Of a DNA stretch of 64,000 nucleotides, positions 50,904 through 61,714 are shown in pieces (within the stretch, counting starts at the first letter, position 1; every line of letters starts with the position of its first letter). The stretch comes from Rhynchopus sp. YZ270_cl-10 (Eukaryota > Euglenozoa > Diplonemea > Diplonemida > Diplonemidae). The notes beneath the pieces were generated by a model. It ran no database searches. It worked only from the letters and a program-made list of their open reading frames with translations, and was not told where the DNA came from. The translations under genes and the position numbers were made by a program. The DNA is taken from the NCBI GenBank assembly GCA_964035575.1, contig OZ037920.1:868001-932000 (forward strand). The letters run 5' to 3'.

Positions 50904-52985
50904 ATGGGGTGGGTGTGGACAATGATATTATGCGTTCAGCTGGAGAAGTGCTTCTCCTGCGACGGTCGTGCAGACGACTTGGAGTACTGGCAACGGAAGC
51001 TGCTCTTCTCAAGCGCGGGTATAGTGTTTCCCATTAGCGTCGCCTTTATGATCGTGGTGCCTCTTGAGCAGCGCCCCTTTCTGCGGGTTGTGATGTCCAC
51101 GATAGCGGCAGTCAGCTGCCTCACCCTGCTTGCTATATTCTGCAAGGTCCATTTGAGCAACCACGTCACGACGGGTCTGCTTTATGTTGTGGGGATCATC
51201 GGCATGTTGCTGGATATGGAAGCCCGCACCATGGGCATCTTTTTGTGGCCGTTTGTGCTTATCGTTCTGGACAGTTTGTTGATGTTGCGGGTGGGGAAAA
51301 AGCGGGTGATGATGTTTGTGTGTCTGATGCTGTGCTGGGTGTCGCTGCTGGCAGTCGAGCAGGCGGTGCGGTTTGGGCTGTTCGATATGCCTGGGTTGTT
51401 GCCGCAAGAGGAAAGGAGGAGGATTATGGAGAAGAGGTCCGTGTGCGCAAAGCTGCCATGTGCCATGGGTGCGTTCAATGAGATTGTAGATGTGATGCCA
51501 GTGTTCGCCGTCGTCATCGTAAACTACATAACCACAGACGGCTTCGCCCAGCAAGTGCGGAAGGAGCAGGCAGTGATGCAGCGCACAATCAGCACAGTGC
51601 AGGAGGTGTCGCGCCTGCTCGCGAAGTACGACGTGGAAGGCGTGGCCCGCATGCTCTCGGAACAGCAGCGCGAGCTCCCCGCCCTGATGCACGAGACGCT
51701 GAAGCAGATGGAGGCGAACCTGCGCAACTACCGCCCCTACCTCCCCGCAGCGCTCTTCGAGGAGAGGGACCACCCGTCCACAGCACGGCTCTCCCCCGCA
51801 CCCCCCGGGCTCGAGAGCGGGGTTGCCACAGTCGTGTTCACAGACATCCGCTCCTCCACCGCGATCTGGGAGTGCGCACCAGAAGGCATGCGTCTGGGCC
51901 TGCAGATCCACAACGCTGTCCTGCGCGAGGAGATGCACCAGTACGGCGGGTACGAGGTGAAGACAATTGGCGACGCGTTTATGATTGCGTTTGAGACGAC
52001 GTGCGAGGGGATGAACTTTGCCCTGCGCACACACGAGAGCCTGCGTCGGGCGGCGTGGCCACTGTCGCTTCTGGAGGAGGCACCCATCTGCGCGAATCAG
52101 GGCCCGCTGTGGGGTGGCCTCACTGTGCGCATTGGGATCAACACTGGGCCGGTCACTGTGGAGCGGAACGCACTGACGGGACGGATTGACTACTTCGGGC
52201 ACACAGTGAACGTGGCTTCCCGCCTGGAGGGGTCGTGCACGCCTGGTGCGGTTACGGTGCTGTCCGACCTGTGGATGTCTGAGTGTCAGTCCTGCAATGC
52301 TGCCGTTGGTGCCACACAGGCACTGGAGCTGAAGGGTGTGGCCGATACCGTGTTTGTTGTCTCTGTGTGGCCAGTGTCGCTTGCTGGGCGAGAGACAAGC
52401 CCTCTCAGGGAGGGTGTGCTGACAGAGAACACCTCGTTCATGACGTATGCTTCCAGCAGCAGCGCGTTTTTCACCCCGTACCTCGAGCCCACAGGGATCC
52501 CTGCAACGGTGGGTGTGATGGAGCTTGCGGACACGTCTGCACCCCTGCGCGTTGTGAGCATGGGGCTGTCGGCACTCACAGCACAGCTGGATCAAAGCGG
52601 TGGGATGCTGGTGGCGCTGCTTGGGAACTGTGTCTGTGCAGGGTGGAACCTGACACGCTGCGCACCGGCACACATGGAGAACGCAGTGCGGTTTGCACAA
52701 CGTGCACAACGAGCGAAGATCTCAAACGGGACAGGGCTTGTGAGTGGGCTTATACGGCACGGCGACGTGGGGTCGCGCACACAGCGCTTTGTGACTGTGA
52801 TAGGCGACCCTGTGCGGCGGAGCTGGGCACTGTGCGAGGCTGCTGTGCGAGGTGGGGGACTGTGCCTGTACGAGCCGCCGTCCGATGTTGAGATGCCTTC
52901 TGCACTGAACCACATGCTGGAACCGGACGCAAAGTGCAAGGGTCTGTACAAGGTTGTCAACGTGAGCAGGGACAACACAGGGTGA
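50904..52985 (+). CDS. Membrane adenylate cyclase (class III) with degenerate second cyclase-like domain
   Basis: A 693-residue single exon. About six membrane segments lie between residues 28 and 220, followed by a linker helix (QQVRKEQAVMQRTISTVQEV). The cyclase domain spans about 305-500, with metal-binding Asp314 (VVFTDIRSST) and Asp357 (VKTIGDAFMI). Lys353 and Asp429 (DYFGHTVN) are the adenine-specifying residues, and Asn/Arg transition-state residues are in TVNVASRLEG, so ATP to cAMP is likely. A second region (about 520-680; NGTGLVSGLIRHGDVGSRTQ, FVTVIGDPVRRS) resembles a cyclase domain lacking metal Asp residues, probably regulatory. The start at 50904 follows CTCCTGCAG and AAACCAG acceptor-like sites; an in-frame ATG at 50841 lies upstream of the first. 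Confidence 0.9.
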   Translation: MGWVWTMILCVQLEKCFSCDGRADDLEYWQRKLLFSSAGIVFPISVAFMIVVPLEQRPFLRVVMSTIAAVSCLTLLAIFCKVHLSNHVTTGLLYVVGIIGMLLDMEARTMGIFLWPFVLIVLDSLLMLRVGKKRVMMFVCLMLCWVSLLAVEQAVRFGLFDMPGLLPQEERRRIMEKRSVCAKLPCAMGAFNEIVDVMPVFAVVIVNYITTDGFAQQVRKEQAVMQRTISTVQEVSRLLAKYDVEGVARMLSEQQRELPALMHETLKQMEANLRNYRPYLPAALFEERDHPSTARLSPAPPGLESGVATVVFTDIRSSTAIWECAPEGMRLGLQIHNAVLREEMHQYGGYEVKTIGDAFMIAFETTCEGMNFALRTHESLRRAAWPLSLLEEAPICANQGPLWGGLTVRIGINTGPVTVERNALTGRIDYFGHTVNVASRLEGSCTPGAVTVLSDLWMSECQSCNAAVGATQALELKGVADTVFVVSVWPVSLAGRETSPLREGVLTENTSFMTYASSSSAFFTPYLEPTGIPATVGVMELADTSAPLRVVSMGLSALTAQLDQSGGMLVALLGNCVCAGWNLTRCAPAHMENAVRFAQRAQRAKISNGTGLVSGLIRHGDVGSRTQRFVTVIGDPVRRSWALCEAAVRGGGLCLYEPPSDVEMPSALNHMLEPDAKCKGLYKVVNVSRDNTG

Positions 52986-53411
52986 GATGCTATCTGTTTC
53001 GACACAGAAGAGGTGAGCAGGTGTTTACATACCTGTCTCAAAGCTCCTCGAGTACCAAATTACGATGCAATGAGCATAAGCTTCTGCTTAAGTTTAATTA
53101 TTTCCCCCCAACACGAAGTCTGATCAGAAACCAGCAAAGCAGATACAGCCACCAACGAGATCACTACAACTAGTATTTTATTTTCCCTTCTTTTACCGAA
53201 ATCCCTCTCACTTTGCGCCAAACGGATCTGAAACCTCGCTACTCCTCCCCCTTAAGTCTCTACCCCTTTCTTCTTTTCTCGGTTGTTTTGACGCTTCCTC
53301 TCTCACATTACACTCATAACCCACACCCTCAGCGATACACCTCCCCCTCCTCCCCCACACACACACAACAACAACCTTTTGTACTTCAAAAAAGGCTTCT
53401 TTCCTTATTCT
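52986..53411. other. Intergenic, MON1 5' region
   Basis: C/T-rich sequence from about 53225 to 53335 ends in CACCCTCAG, a candidate splice acceptor 80 bases before the MON1 start. No other feature is seen. Confidence 0.4.
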
Positions 53412-55554
53412 ATGTCCGGTAGTGAACATGTTGATGCTGCGATAAGCGGGGAGGACATTGACATTGAAAGCGACGACGACGAAGATGAGGTGGGTGTGCT
53501 TGGGGAGGGTGTGGAAGGGCCGAGGTCGCACAGTCCGAACTCTCCGTCCGCAGCCAAGCGATTGGTGGACCGGGTACCGACGGACTCAATTGACACCATT
53601 GTAGAAAACATCCGGGTACGCCAATCGCGGGGTACCTCTCTGATGCGAAACGCAGCGCTGGCTGCGCAAGAGGGTGCGGGTGTAGCCTCCACTTCTTCCT
53701 CCGTTGCCTCCGTCCCTGCGCCTGTAGAAGAAGAAGAACAACCTGAACCGGCCAGAATTGACCCAAAAATTTTCAAACAAATGTGGCAAAAGGTCCGCAA
53801 ACACATCTTCATCTTCAGCGACGCCTCGCGCCCCATCTTCACACGGTTTGGAGACGAAACAGAGTTTCTCGACTTCTTCGGAATGATGGGCCTGCTTTGT
53901 GAGCTTACCTCAAAGAATATGGAGGCTACCGCAAAGACGGATGCACAACTCCGTGGAGGCGGGCGGAATATTGAGCCGGGGCAGTTGGATCTGCGTCATT
54001 TTAAGGCAGGTTCGCGGACATATGTGGTGCTGAAAAAGGGGCATTTGCTGTTTGTCATTTCATCTTCTACAGGGGAAAGTGTGGCGTCACTTTCTGCGCA
54101 GGCAGAGTTTCTTTATTCGATTTTGCTGTCCATTTTGACGACGTCGATGCACAAAATCTTCGAAAAACGTGCAAACTTTGATATGCGGGGTCTCCTCGGA
54201 GAATCAGCTGCACACATGATGAAAGGTGCAATCCGTATTTTCAATAATAACCCCGGGTTTGGACTCTCCTCCATCCCGGTTCTTCGCGTACGAAGGTCTG
54301 TCAGAGAATCTGTCACAAAGACTTTGAAGCAGCGACTCCTAGACGCAGATATGGAGCCAGAGATGATGCCGTACGCGTTTTTGTTGTATCATTTGCCGGA
54401 GTCGAAGACACCGTATGGTGGGGTCGGGGGGTCGAACAACGTGCTGCTGATCACGTATGTGTCGGGGGAGAGAGCCGCAGTGCATCCGAAAGACTTTGTG
54501 TTGCTGGCGAACTTCGTGCAGTCGAGTCTGCCGCGTGGCGCGCGGTATCAAGAGATGTGGGCACCGTGCTGTCTGCCGGAGTACAACTCAGAGGGGTATC
54601 TGTACCTGTATATGACGTTCATCACTCCTGGGGTGAGTCTGGTGTTCTCCTCGTGCAACCCGGAGGCGTTCAGTCAGTTCCGAACGGTGAAGGATTCTTT
54701 GGTTGCAGATTGGGGGCTGACTACGCGAGGTATCGTTGCATCTTTTTCTTCTTTCTTTGGAAAATCGACAACTATGCGAACTCTGTGGTGTCTTTCTTTA
54801 TGTTTGTTCTTTTACGTTTTTTATCTTGAAAAAGAATGTTTTACTCGACTTTGGTAATTTGGCGGGGTCAAGGGGGACACGATACTGGGACTAATCGTCC
54901 CCGACATTGTTTTTATTTTTGACACGGAACTGCATGGTAGTGTCAGGGCAAGGAATGCCGTACCACTGCCCTTCTTGTACTTGGTACAAGAAGATTTCTT
55001 CGGTAATTCCATCACTTCACACATACAGAACGCGTCGCATCCGGCATCCCACCTGCAGACCCAACAAAGGGCCCGCTCTTCGACGTTATATCATCTCGAC
55101 CGTACAGCGTCACTGCCGTTGACATTCAGGTACACCACCCACCCCACCCCCTCCACCCCCCTTAACTATCAAACACCCACCTTTCCCCCTCCCACAGGAC
55201 AAGAGCCCACCGGAGGAGGTACTGCACTTCATTTACAAAGACAGTGATTTGGGGCAGCACACTGCGTGCAGGTTTGGACCTCCGTTTGTGGGGCGGAAGA
55301 CGCAGAAGGAGCTGATACGACGGTACATGAAAGCGCGCGAGGGTGCGCAGACGTGCGTAGGCGCGAAGAAGACTGTCATCCACACCACCGAGCACTACGT
55401 CCTCCTGGCACGCATCGGCAAGAACTACGAGCTCTTTGTCACATACAAGCCCCTCTCCGCCAAGCCCCAGATCTCCCTCTGGGCGACCCTCCTCAAGAAA
55501 TGGGTCAGACAGCACGGCGAGACTCTCTTTGCGACCCCAGCGTCTCTCTCCTAA
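53412..55554 (+). CDS. MON1: MON1-like vacuolar fusion / Rab7 exchange factor subunit, 3 exons
   Basis: Exons 53412-54729, 55029-55129 and 55198-55554 join in frame to 591 residues. Mon1 pairs with Ccz1 as the guanine exchange factor that activates Rab7 on late endosomes. An acidic, disordered N-terminus (SDDDEDE) is followed by longin domains: KHIFIFSDASRPIFTRFGDE, LRHFKAGSRTYVVLKKGHLL, LLFVISSSTGESVASL, then EEVLHFIYKDSDLGQHTAC and the C-terminal YELFVTYKPLSAK. The exon 1-2 phase restores TTRERVASG and the exon 2-3 junction restores YSVTAVDIQDKSPP, matching the family's YSV...HFxYK block. Intron 1 contains GGAACTGCATGGTAGTGTC, which resembles a piece of family 2. The upstream in-frame ATG (53379) is less likely. 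Confidence 0.88.
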
Positions 55555-56671
55555 GGTTCAGGGGTAACATTCTTCCCCAAAAAAAGTTACCTCCAAAAAA
55601 AAAGTGGTACAGTACTCGGTATTAGAATTCTTTATCGGATGTAAGGTAAAAAAAATTGTGGGGGTTGGGGAGGAGGGAGGGAAGAGATGGTGAATGTTCA
55701 CAAAAGAGGTTGCAACAGAACGAAGGGGGGTTTTTTGGGGTGTTTGTGTTTTGATAACTAATAGGGATGGGGTTAAATTCTTGCGCAGAATAATGGCCCG
55801 AAAAATGTGTATGTGTATGTGCTGTGTCTTGAAGAAATAATGAACACCTCGTCGTCTTTTGTTTAGTTGGTACGCTACCCACGTCAAATGCGCGAGGAAA
55901 AAGAAAGCAGGCGGTAGTTGGTTGGTAGTTCCTCGGAGTGGATATGGCCTAGAATATTTTGTGTGTGATGAGTTGAGAAGAGACTATTTTTGAACAGCTC
56001 TTCGTTCTTTTGCTTCAACCCTCAAAAAATAATGTGTTTTACCCGAGTGGGGTGCCTCTGCGAACGGTCGTCTTTTCAGTTCTTCTTTTTTTTCTCTCGC
56101 GAACCCATGCCTGCGTCCGCCGATGCACAGTGAGGCGTTTGCACTTTCAACTTCTCTTTTCCCCCCCCTACTTCGTATTGTTGATGGAACGAAGAAAAAT
56201 AAACAACACCACCAAAACAAGTAAAAAACGTGAGTCGGCGCAGTGGAGAAGAAAAAAAGTATAGTGGAGTTCATCCTCGGGTGTCTACACTAATACAACA
56301 AAGTTTTCAAAAAAAAAAAAACAAAACAGTTTTGTAGAACGAAACACTCTTTATGAAGAAGAGAACCAAAAAAAAAAAGGGGGGGATGGGAAATGTTCCT
56401 TTATACGTTACCAGTTACAACTCATTTTTTGCAGGGTACTTTTGTGCTTTCATCCAGGGGCTTGCAGGTGCCTGCAATTAATAATCTCACCTTTTTTTTC
56501 CTCTCCTTTTCCACCACCCCGCACATCCCTTCTCCCTTCAGTACAAAACAAAATACACGGGGGCGAGGTCTAAAAAAAAACCCACACCCACACCCCACCC
56601 CTCTTTGGGGAGGTGATTTTTTTCGAGCGGGGATACACACCCCAGTTCTTTTTTTCTTTTTTTCTCAAAAA
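55555..56671. other. Intergenic with family-5 and family-6 repeats
   Basis: 56100-56160 (CCTGCGTCCGCCGATGCACA, GTGAGGCGTTTGCACTTTCA) is a family-6 piece like 48388 and 39040. 56258-56296 (TAGTGGAGTTCATCCTCGGG, TGTCTACACTAAT) is family 5. AT-rich and C-rich sequence leads to the next gene, with CCCTTCAG at about 56534-56541. Confidence 0.5.
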
Positions 56672-59600
56672 ATGCTTCAATTCGCGACAGTATTGCTGCT
56701 ACTATGCGCTGGGGTGACTGTGGTAGGATTAACTTCTGAAGAAGAGGCTGAGGTGCAGGCGTTGAGGGACGAGGTGAAACGCCTTCAGGAGGAGCTCCGG
56801 ACCTTGAACCGCACCGCACTGCCTCCATCACCACCGCCCCGCACCCAGGCTGTCCTCGAGGAAGTGGAACTCGCCTTTCTCAATGCACAGCAGAGTCGCC
56901 CCACCTCCTACTTCCTCTCCCCGCGGAAGGATTCCTCACCGATACCTGGTTTTGCTAGATATCAGGCAGAGTCTTCTGGTGTGAATGAGGTGACTGCCGC
57001 AAGCACTCTAAGCAGAGAAGGGATAACCCTGCAAGAGGACAGCAAAGCGCTGTGTTTCTTCTACGCCACGCCGACCGCATGCGATCGCGATCCGTTGTGC
57101 CAGTGGGGGTCGTCCGATACGATAGGAGAGAAGTGCGGTCCCAGAGCAGTGGAGTGCAGTGCGATTGCGACCACGGTGTCGCAGTGCGTCGGACCGAACA
57201 GCGAGTTTGAAAATGACTGTGCTTGGAGCTGCTCGTGCGAGAAGAAGACGCACTCCAATACAGAGGAAGGTGGACACTCCACAGCGGAGCAGCTTTGCAG
57301 CTGCCCGAAGCTGGAGGACAACCCTTTTCACATTCACTCTAAGGTATGCCTTTTTTTTTTTCCTCCCCTACCCATTTCCCCCCCCCCTGAAATTTTTGGG
57401 AGTTTTGCGGGTAATAATAATACCAACCAAATTCCTTTAAATTCCAGGCAAAGTGACATTTCATTACAAAATTACGAACTCCGGTTGGGGAAATGACACC
57501 ATCCCTGACAACAAACTTGTAGAAGCCAGCGCAGCTGATGCTGTGCGATAACGAATATGATAAGGTGACTAAGCACGAGGGGCTTAGGATCATCTTATAA
57601 ACTTTTCTTTCACTTATTTGAACACTTAACAGGATACCTGCAAAATGAAGAAATTTTACTACGCCGACGGTACAATCGACGAGACATGCTACATCGAACA
57701 GACCTGCGGCCACAACGGACACCACGGCCACGACCCCCCCTACAACATCCTGTTCATCACCGGCAGCTTCGGGGTCGGTGCCTTCTTCCGCTACTGGGGC
57801 CCGAAGACGCCGATTCTCAACATCTTCCCCTACACCGTCTTGGTCTTCCTCTTGGGGACCGGATTCGGCTTTTTAACCAACTTAGGTTACCCAGTATCCA
57901 ACTACGATGGGTTGGGGAATATGGACCCTCACGAAATCTTCTTCATTTTCCTCCCAATCCTCATCTTCGAGAGCGCCTTTGCGATTGATTACCACGTTTT
58001 CAAGAAGGTTATCGTTGGGTGCATTCTTCTTGCGGGGCCGGGGATTATGATTGCCGCGCTTCTTACGGGGTCGATCGCGAAGTTTTTGTTTACCGAGTAC
58101 GAATGGTCGTGGGTGACTGCGCTGTTGTTTGGCACGGTAATGAGTGCGACAGATCCTGTTGCTGTGGTTGCGTTGCTGAAGGAGCTTGGTGCCTCCGCGG
58201 AGATTTCGACGATGATTGAGGGTGAGTCGCTGTTCAACGACGGAACCGCGATTGCGTTGTTTGGGATTCTCAAAGAAGCTGTCCCAAACGGTGAGATTAC
58301 CAAGACAGCACCAGAGATGTTTATCGATTTCTGTAAAATCTCCTTTGGTGGGCCTGCAGTCGGTCTCTTTGTTGGATTTCTTGTCAAAATTTCGTTGACA
58401 GCAGTGTTCAACGATGCGCTCATTGAAGTCACTGTGACTGTCTTTGCGGCGTATGTGACCTTTTTCGTTGCAGAAGGGTTCCTTGCAGTGTCTGGAGTGC
58501 TTGGGTTGGTTGCGTTGGGGTGCTTCCTGGGTTACCACCGCTCCTGTGTTTCCCCTGAGGTGGAGCACACCTTGCATCACTTCTGGGAGATTACCGTGTA
58601 TATGACGAATACCCTTATCTTTGCGTTGTCGGGATTGATTGTATCCCAAAAGGCGTTTGTGGGGATCACGCCGACCGATTATTTGTATCTGTTGATAACG
58701 TATGTCGGTGTGAACCTGGTGAGAGGGTTGGTGGTGGCGATATTCATGCCGGTGTTGGGTATTTTGCCCTATAAGCTGGATAAGGCCAACGCAGTGTTGG
58801 TGACGTGGGGAGGGTTGAGAGGTGCGGTAGGTCTTGCGTTGGGGCTGATCGTCGCCAGCGACTCCACCATTTTGTGCAGCCACCCGCAGCTCGGCTCGCG
58901 CTTCCTCTTCCACGTCTCCGGCATCGTGGTCGGAACCTTGCTCATCAACGGAGTCACCACAAAGCTGGTGGTACAAAAACTTGGTCTTGATAAGATTCCT
59001 GGACTTAAAATTTTGGAGATGAAGAAGGCGCATGACAAATTGGTGGAATCTCAAGAAAAGCACTTGCGCGGTCTTATGAGACAACCGGTACTTGCAGACA
59101 CAAACTGGCAAAAGGCACGCCACTTCTCTATGGAAGCTATGGTGAACCCCTACGCCTCCCAGAGCACAGAAGCAGACGATGTGCAGGAGAAGGAGGCGCG
59201 CTTAGGGGCGTACCTCAAGCTTGTGGTCCAAGCCGTCTTCCACGAATACGAAGAAGGCAACGTCGGCGGCAAGTCTGCCCGCAAGCTCTCCGCCCTCTGC
59301 AACGCCTGCTCCGAGGAGCAACGCTACCTGCAGGCCTCCGACCTCGAGGACCTCTTCCACCTCTCCTCCGAATGGCGTCTCCTCACCGCCATCACCAGCC
59401 CCTTCTCGCTCCTCCAGGAGAGAATCGAAGGGAAGGCCCGCGAAATCAACTGGGCACACGCCTTCGACGTCTCCATCGGGTTTGTCACAGCGCACGAACG
59501 CTGTGCAGAGAATATCACCAAGCTTCTTCCAAGACAGTCTGCAAACGCAGTAATCCGCCACTGCAAAGTCGTTATTATTGAGGTAATGAAGCTCCTTGAG

Positions 59601-61714
59601 TGGTACACAAAGGAAATGCCGGAAATCGCAGTGTCTATTAAAACGAAGCACTCTTCCCGTCATCTTCTCAATGCAGCGCGCGCATTCTGCAGACACATGG
59701 AGCACTCCGGAATGATCGACCATGACGACACCCACGCCTTAGTCCACGAAGTCGAAAAGAAGATGAAAAACCTTCGCTACATCCCCCACGCCGTAGAGCC
59801 CTGCGACATCTCCGTTGTACTGAAAGACAACCACGCGAATTGGTACAACACCAGAGGAGGCAACGCTCACTTCGAAAACGGACGCGGCTATACCGTCGAA
59901 AAGTTTCAAAAGGGAAGTCAAATTGGAGAAAAGGGGCTGGAAGGGCAAGGGTTCTATGCTATCACATTGGGTGTCGTTCGGGTCCACATCTCCGGGAAGG
60001 CGCAGTATTTTGGCCCAGGGTTCTGCTGCAATCTCCTCCCAGCTTTGACCGGACAGACAAACTCTGTTACGACCCGCTATTCTGAGTGTTTTGCGGAGAC
60101 GGCCATTGTCGCCGCATTCTTTTCCTCTGCGGCGGTTGAAGACGCAGTGCAAGACAACGAAACAAAATCCGCCCTTTGGACCCAACTCGGCAAACAACTC
60201 TCCGAACATATCCTTGGCGTCACCCCACCCTACACAACATGGAGCCCGGAGAAGCTCCGCGAAGTCTGCAACATCGCCAAATTGGAGGCAGTAACGAACG
60301 ACCGCTCCACAGCGCACTGCCTGTCCAACTCCAACGTAAACATTCTGATCAACGGACGCTGCTCCGAAGTTCCAAAAAGTGAGGAACACAAACCGGAAGT
60401 CCTCAAAGAACCAATGCGCATCGACGATATCGTCTCCCGAAACTGCCATTTCTGGGACAACGCGGTTCTCGTCACCGTCAAAGACTCTTTAGGAGCGAAA
60501 GAACGTTCCATCAGAAACTGGCAGAAACTTCGCTCATGGATGCGTACCGTGCGTACCATTGCGGGGCTTATCGGGACCGCTGCGGTAAGAGATGCGCTGG
60601 CATTGGCATTAGGCCGTCCGACGGTGAAGGAGTCATCCATCGATGAAGACGCAAAGAAACAAAACGTCGGCAATTGGCAGAAAGAGTTCGAAGGCACGGT
60701 GCTCCGCAAGAAGGACCAAAGAACCACAGGGTTTTCCCCTAGCTCCCCTCTATCAAACCCGAGGAGGAACGGACAGCGGACCTTTGACACGGTGTTGAGG
60801 CAGAACTCTTCGGCACCTAGTTCAGGTGAAGGCAATCCTCTGAAGGCTACCGACTCCGGAGCGCTTGACGACGCAACCCGGAAGCGGACTGAGCAAGAAC
60901 GGCGGGAGAGAGAGGACGAACGGATGCGTCGGGACCACAACAAACAGCACCGCCAGGAGCTGCGGGCGAAGAAGGCGGAAAGAAAGAGGCTTCTTGAAGA
61001 AGCGTCTGCGCCGTCGGAGATAGTATGTAAATTGCCCCCCCTTTTTTTTTGCCAATTTTTCTAAAAATACAACATGTTTTTTTTTTAACAGAGCAACACA
61101 GACTATCAGTACTCCCCGCATTCAATGGATCCGGCGTCCTTTGCGTTTAGAGGTATGGGGTTTTTGTTTTTGATTTTATTTTGTCACCTCATGAAATGAA
61201 GGAGGAACTTTGAACACACTTTTGCGGTTCTAGGGACGAACTGCGCTGCAGAGCCCACTCCTCACCCAAACGGGTCGAGGTGTATGCGTTTCACCACAAC
61301 TGTCTCCCATGGGGTTTATCGTGTGATGAGTGTTAAGTTTCTATTTTTGGGGATATGCAATATACAAGGAAAGTTTCTGTCGCGATTAGGGGATAAGTAT
61401 CCCTCACCAGTTCTTTTGTGTGGATGCTGCAATGCAACACGATACTTATCATCACGAAGAGACACAAGTAACTTTTCATTCAACTTCTCTTTTTGTTTGT
61501 TTTTACAGGTCCATACGGCAGTCCCACAGGAAGCTCTGACTTCCCTGGCTCAGCCCCATATGAATACCAAGCCATGCCTGTGTATCCGCATCCGACAGGC
61601 CCAGTGCCGCCTTCGCATCCGAACCCAGCTGCGCCGACAGCCAGCTCGACACAGTACACTGCACCGCACTACTCGGCCTCAGAGGCTTCGCCGCATTCGC
61701 CGTACAGTTATTAG
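56672..61714 (+). CDS. Na+/H+ exchanger (CPA1/SOS1-like) with Cys-rich ectodomain and CNBD-like tail, 4 exons
   Basis: Exons 56672-57343, 57633-61022, 61092-61152 and 61509-61714 join in frame to 1442 residues. The order is: signal peptide (MLQFATVLLLLCAGVTVVG), a short coiled coil (EEEAEVQALRDEVKRLQEEL), a Cys-rich extracellular part (about 130-225, on into TCGHNGHHGHD), a twelve-helix-type exchanger core with DPVAVVALLKELGAS and GESLFNDGTAIALF (ion-binding Asn-Asp at about 427-428), a long helical cytoplasmic region, a cyclic-nucleotide-binding-like fold (about 980-1065), and a Pro/Tyr/Ser-rich tail. It would move Na+ out against H+, as plant SOS1 does. Intron 1 holds a family-1 repeat and intron 3 a family-3 repeat. 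The coiled-coil/Cys ectodomain on an exchanger is unusual. Confidence 0.88.
57525..57612 (+). repeat. Family-1 repeat inside exchanger intron 1 (reference copy)
   Basis: GCGCAGCTGATGCTGTGCGA, TAACGAATATG, then ATAAGGTGACTAAGC (57560-57574), loop ACGAGGG, GCTTAG (57582-57587), a two-base bulge, TCATCTTAT (57590-57598), AAACTTTTCTTTC. The stem is 15 bp with one G-U. The tail lies about 20 bases before the splice acceptor (57631-57632) and acts as part of its pyrimidine tract. Confidence 0.9.
61183..61345 (+). repeat. Family-3 repeat inside exchanger intron 3
   Basis: TCACCTCATGAAATGAAGGA through GTGATGAGTGTTAAGTTTCT. The internal hairpin GCGGTTC-TAGGGAC-GAACTGC keeps pairing through a G-U where the 37089 copy has G-C. 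Confidence 0.85.
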
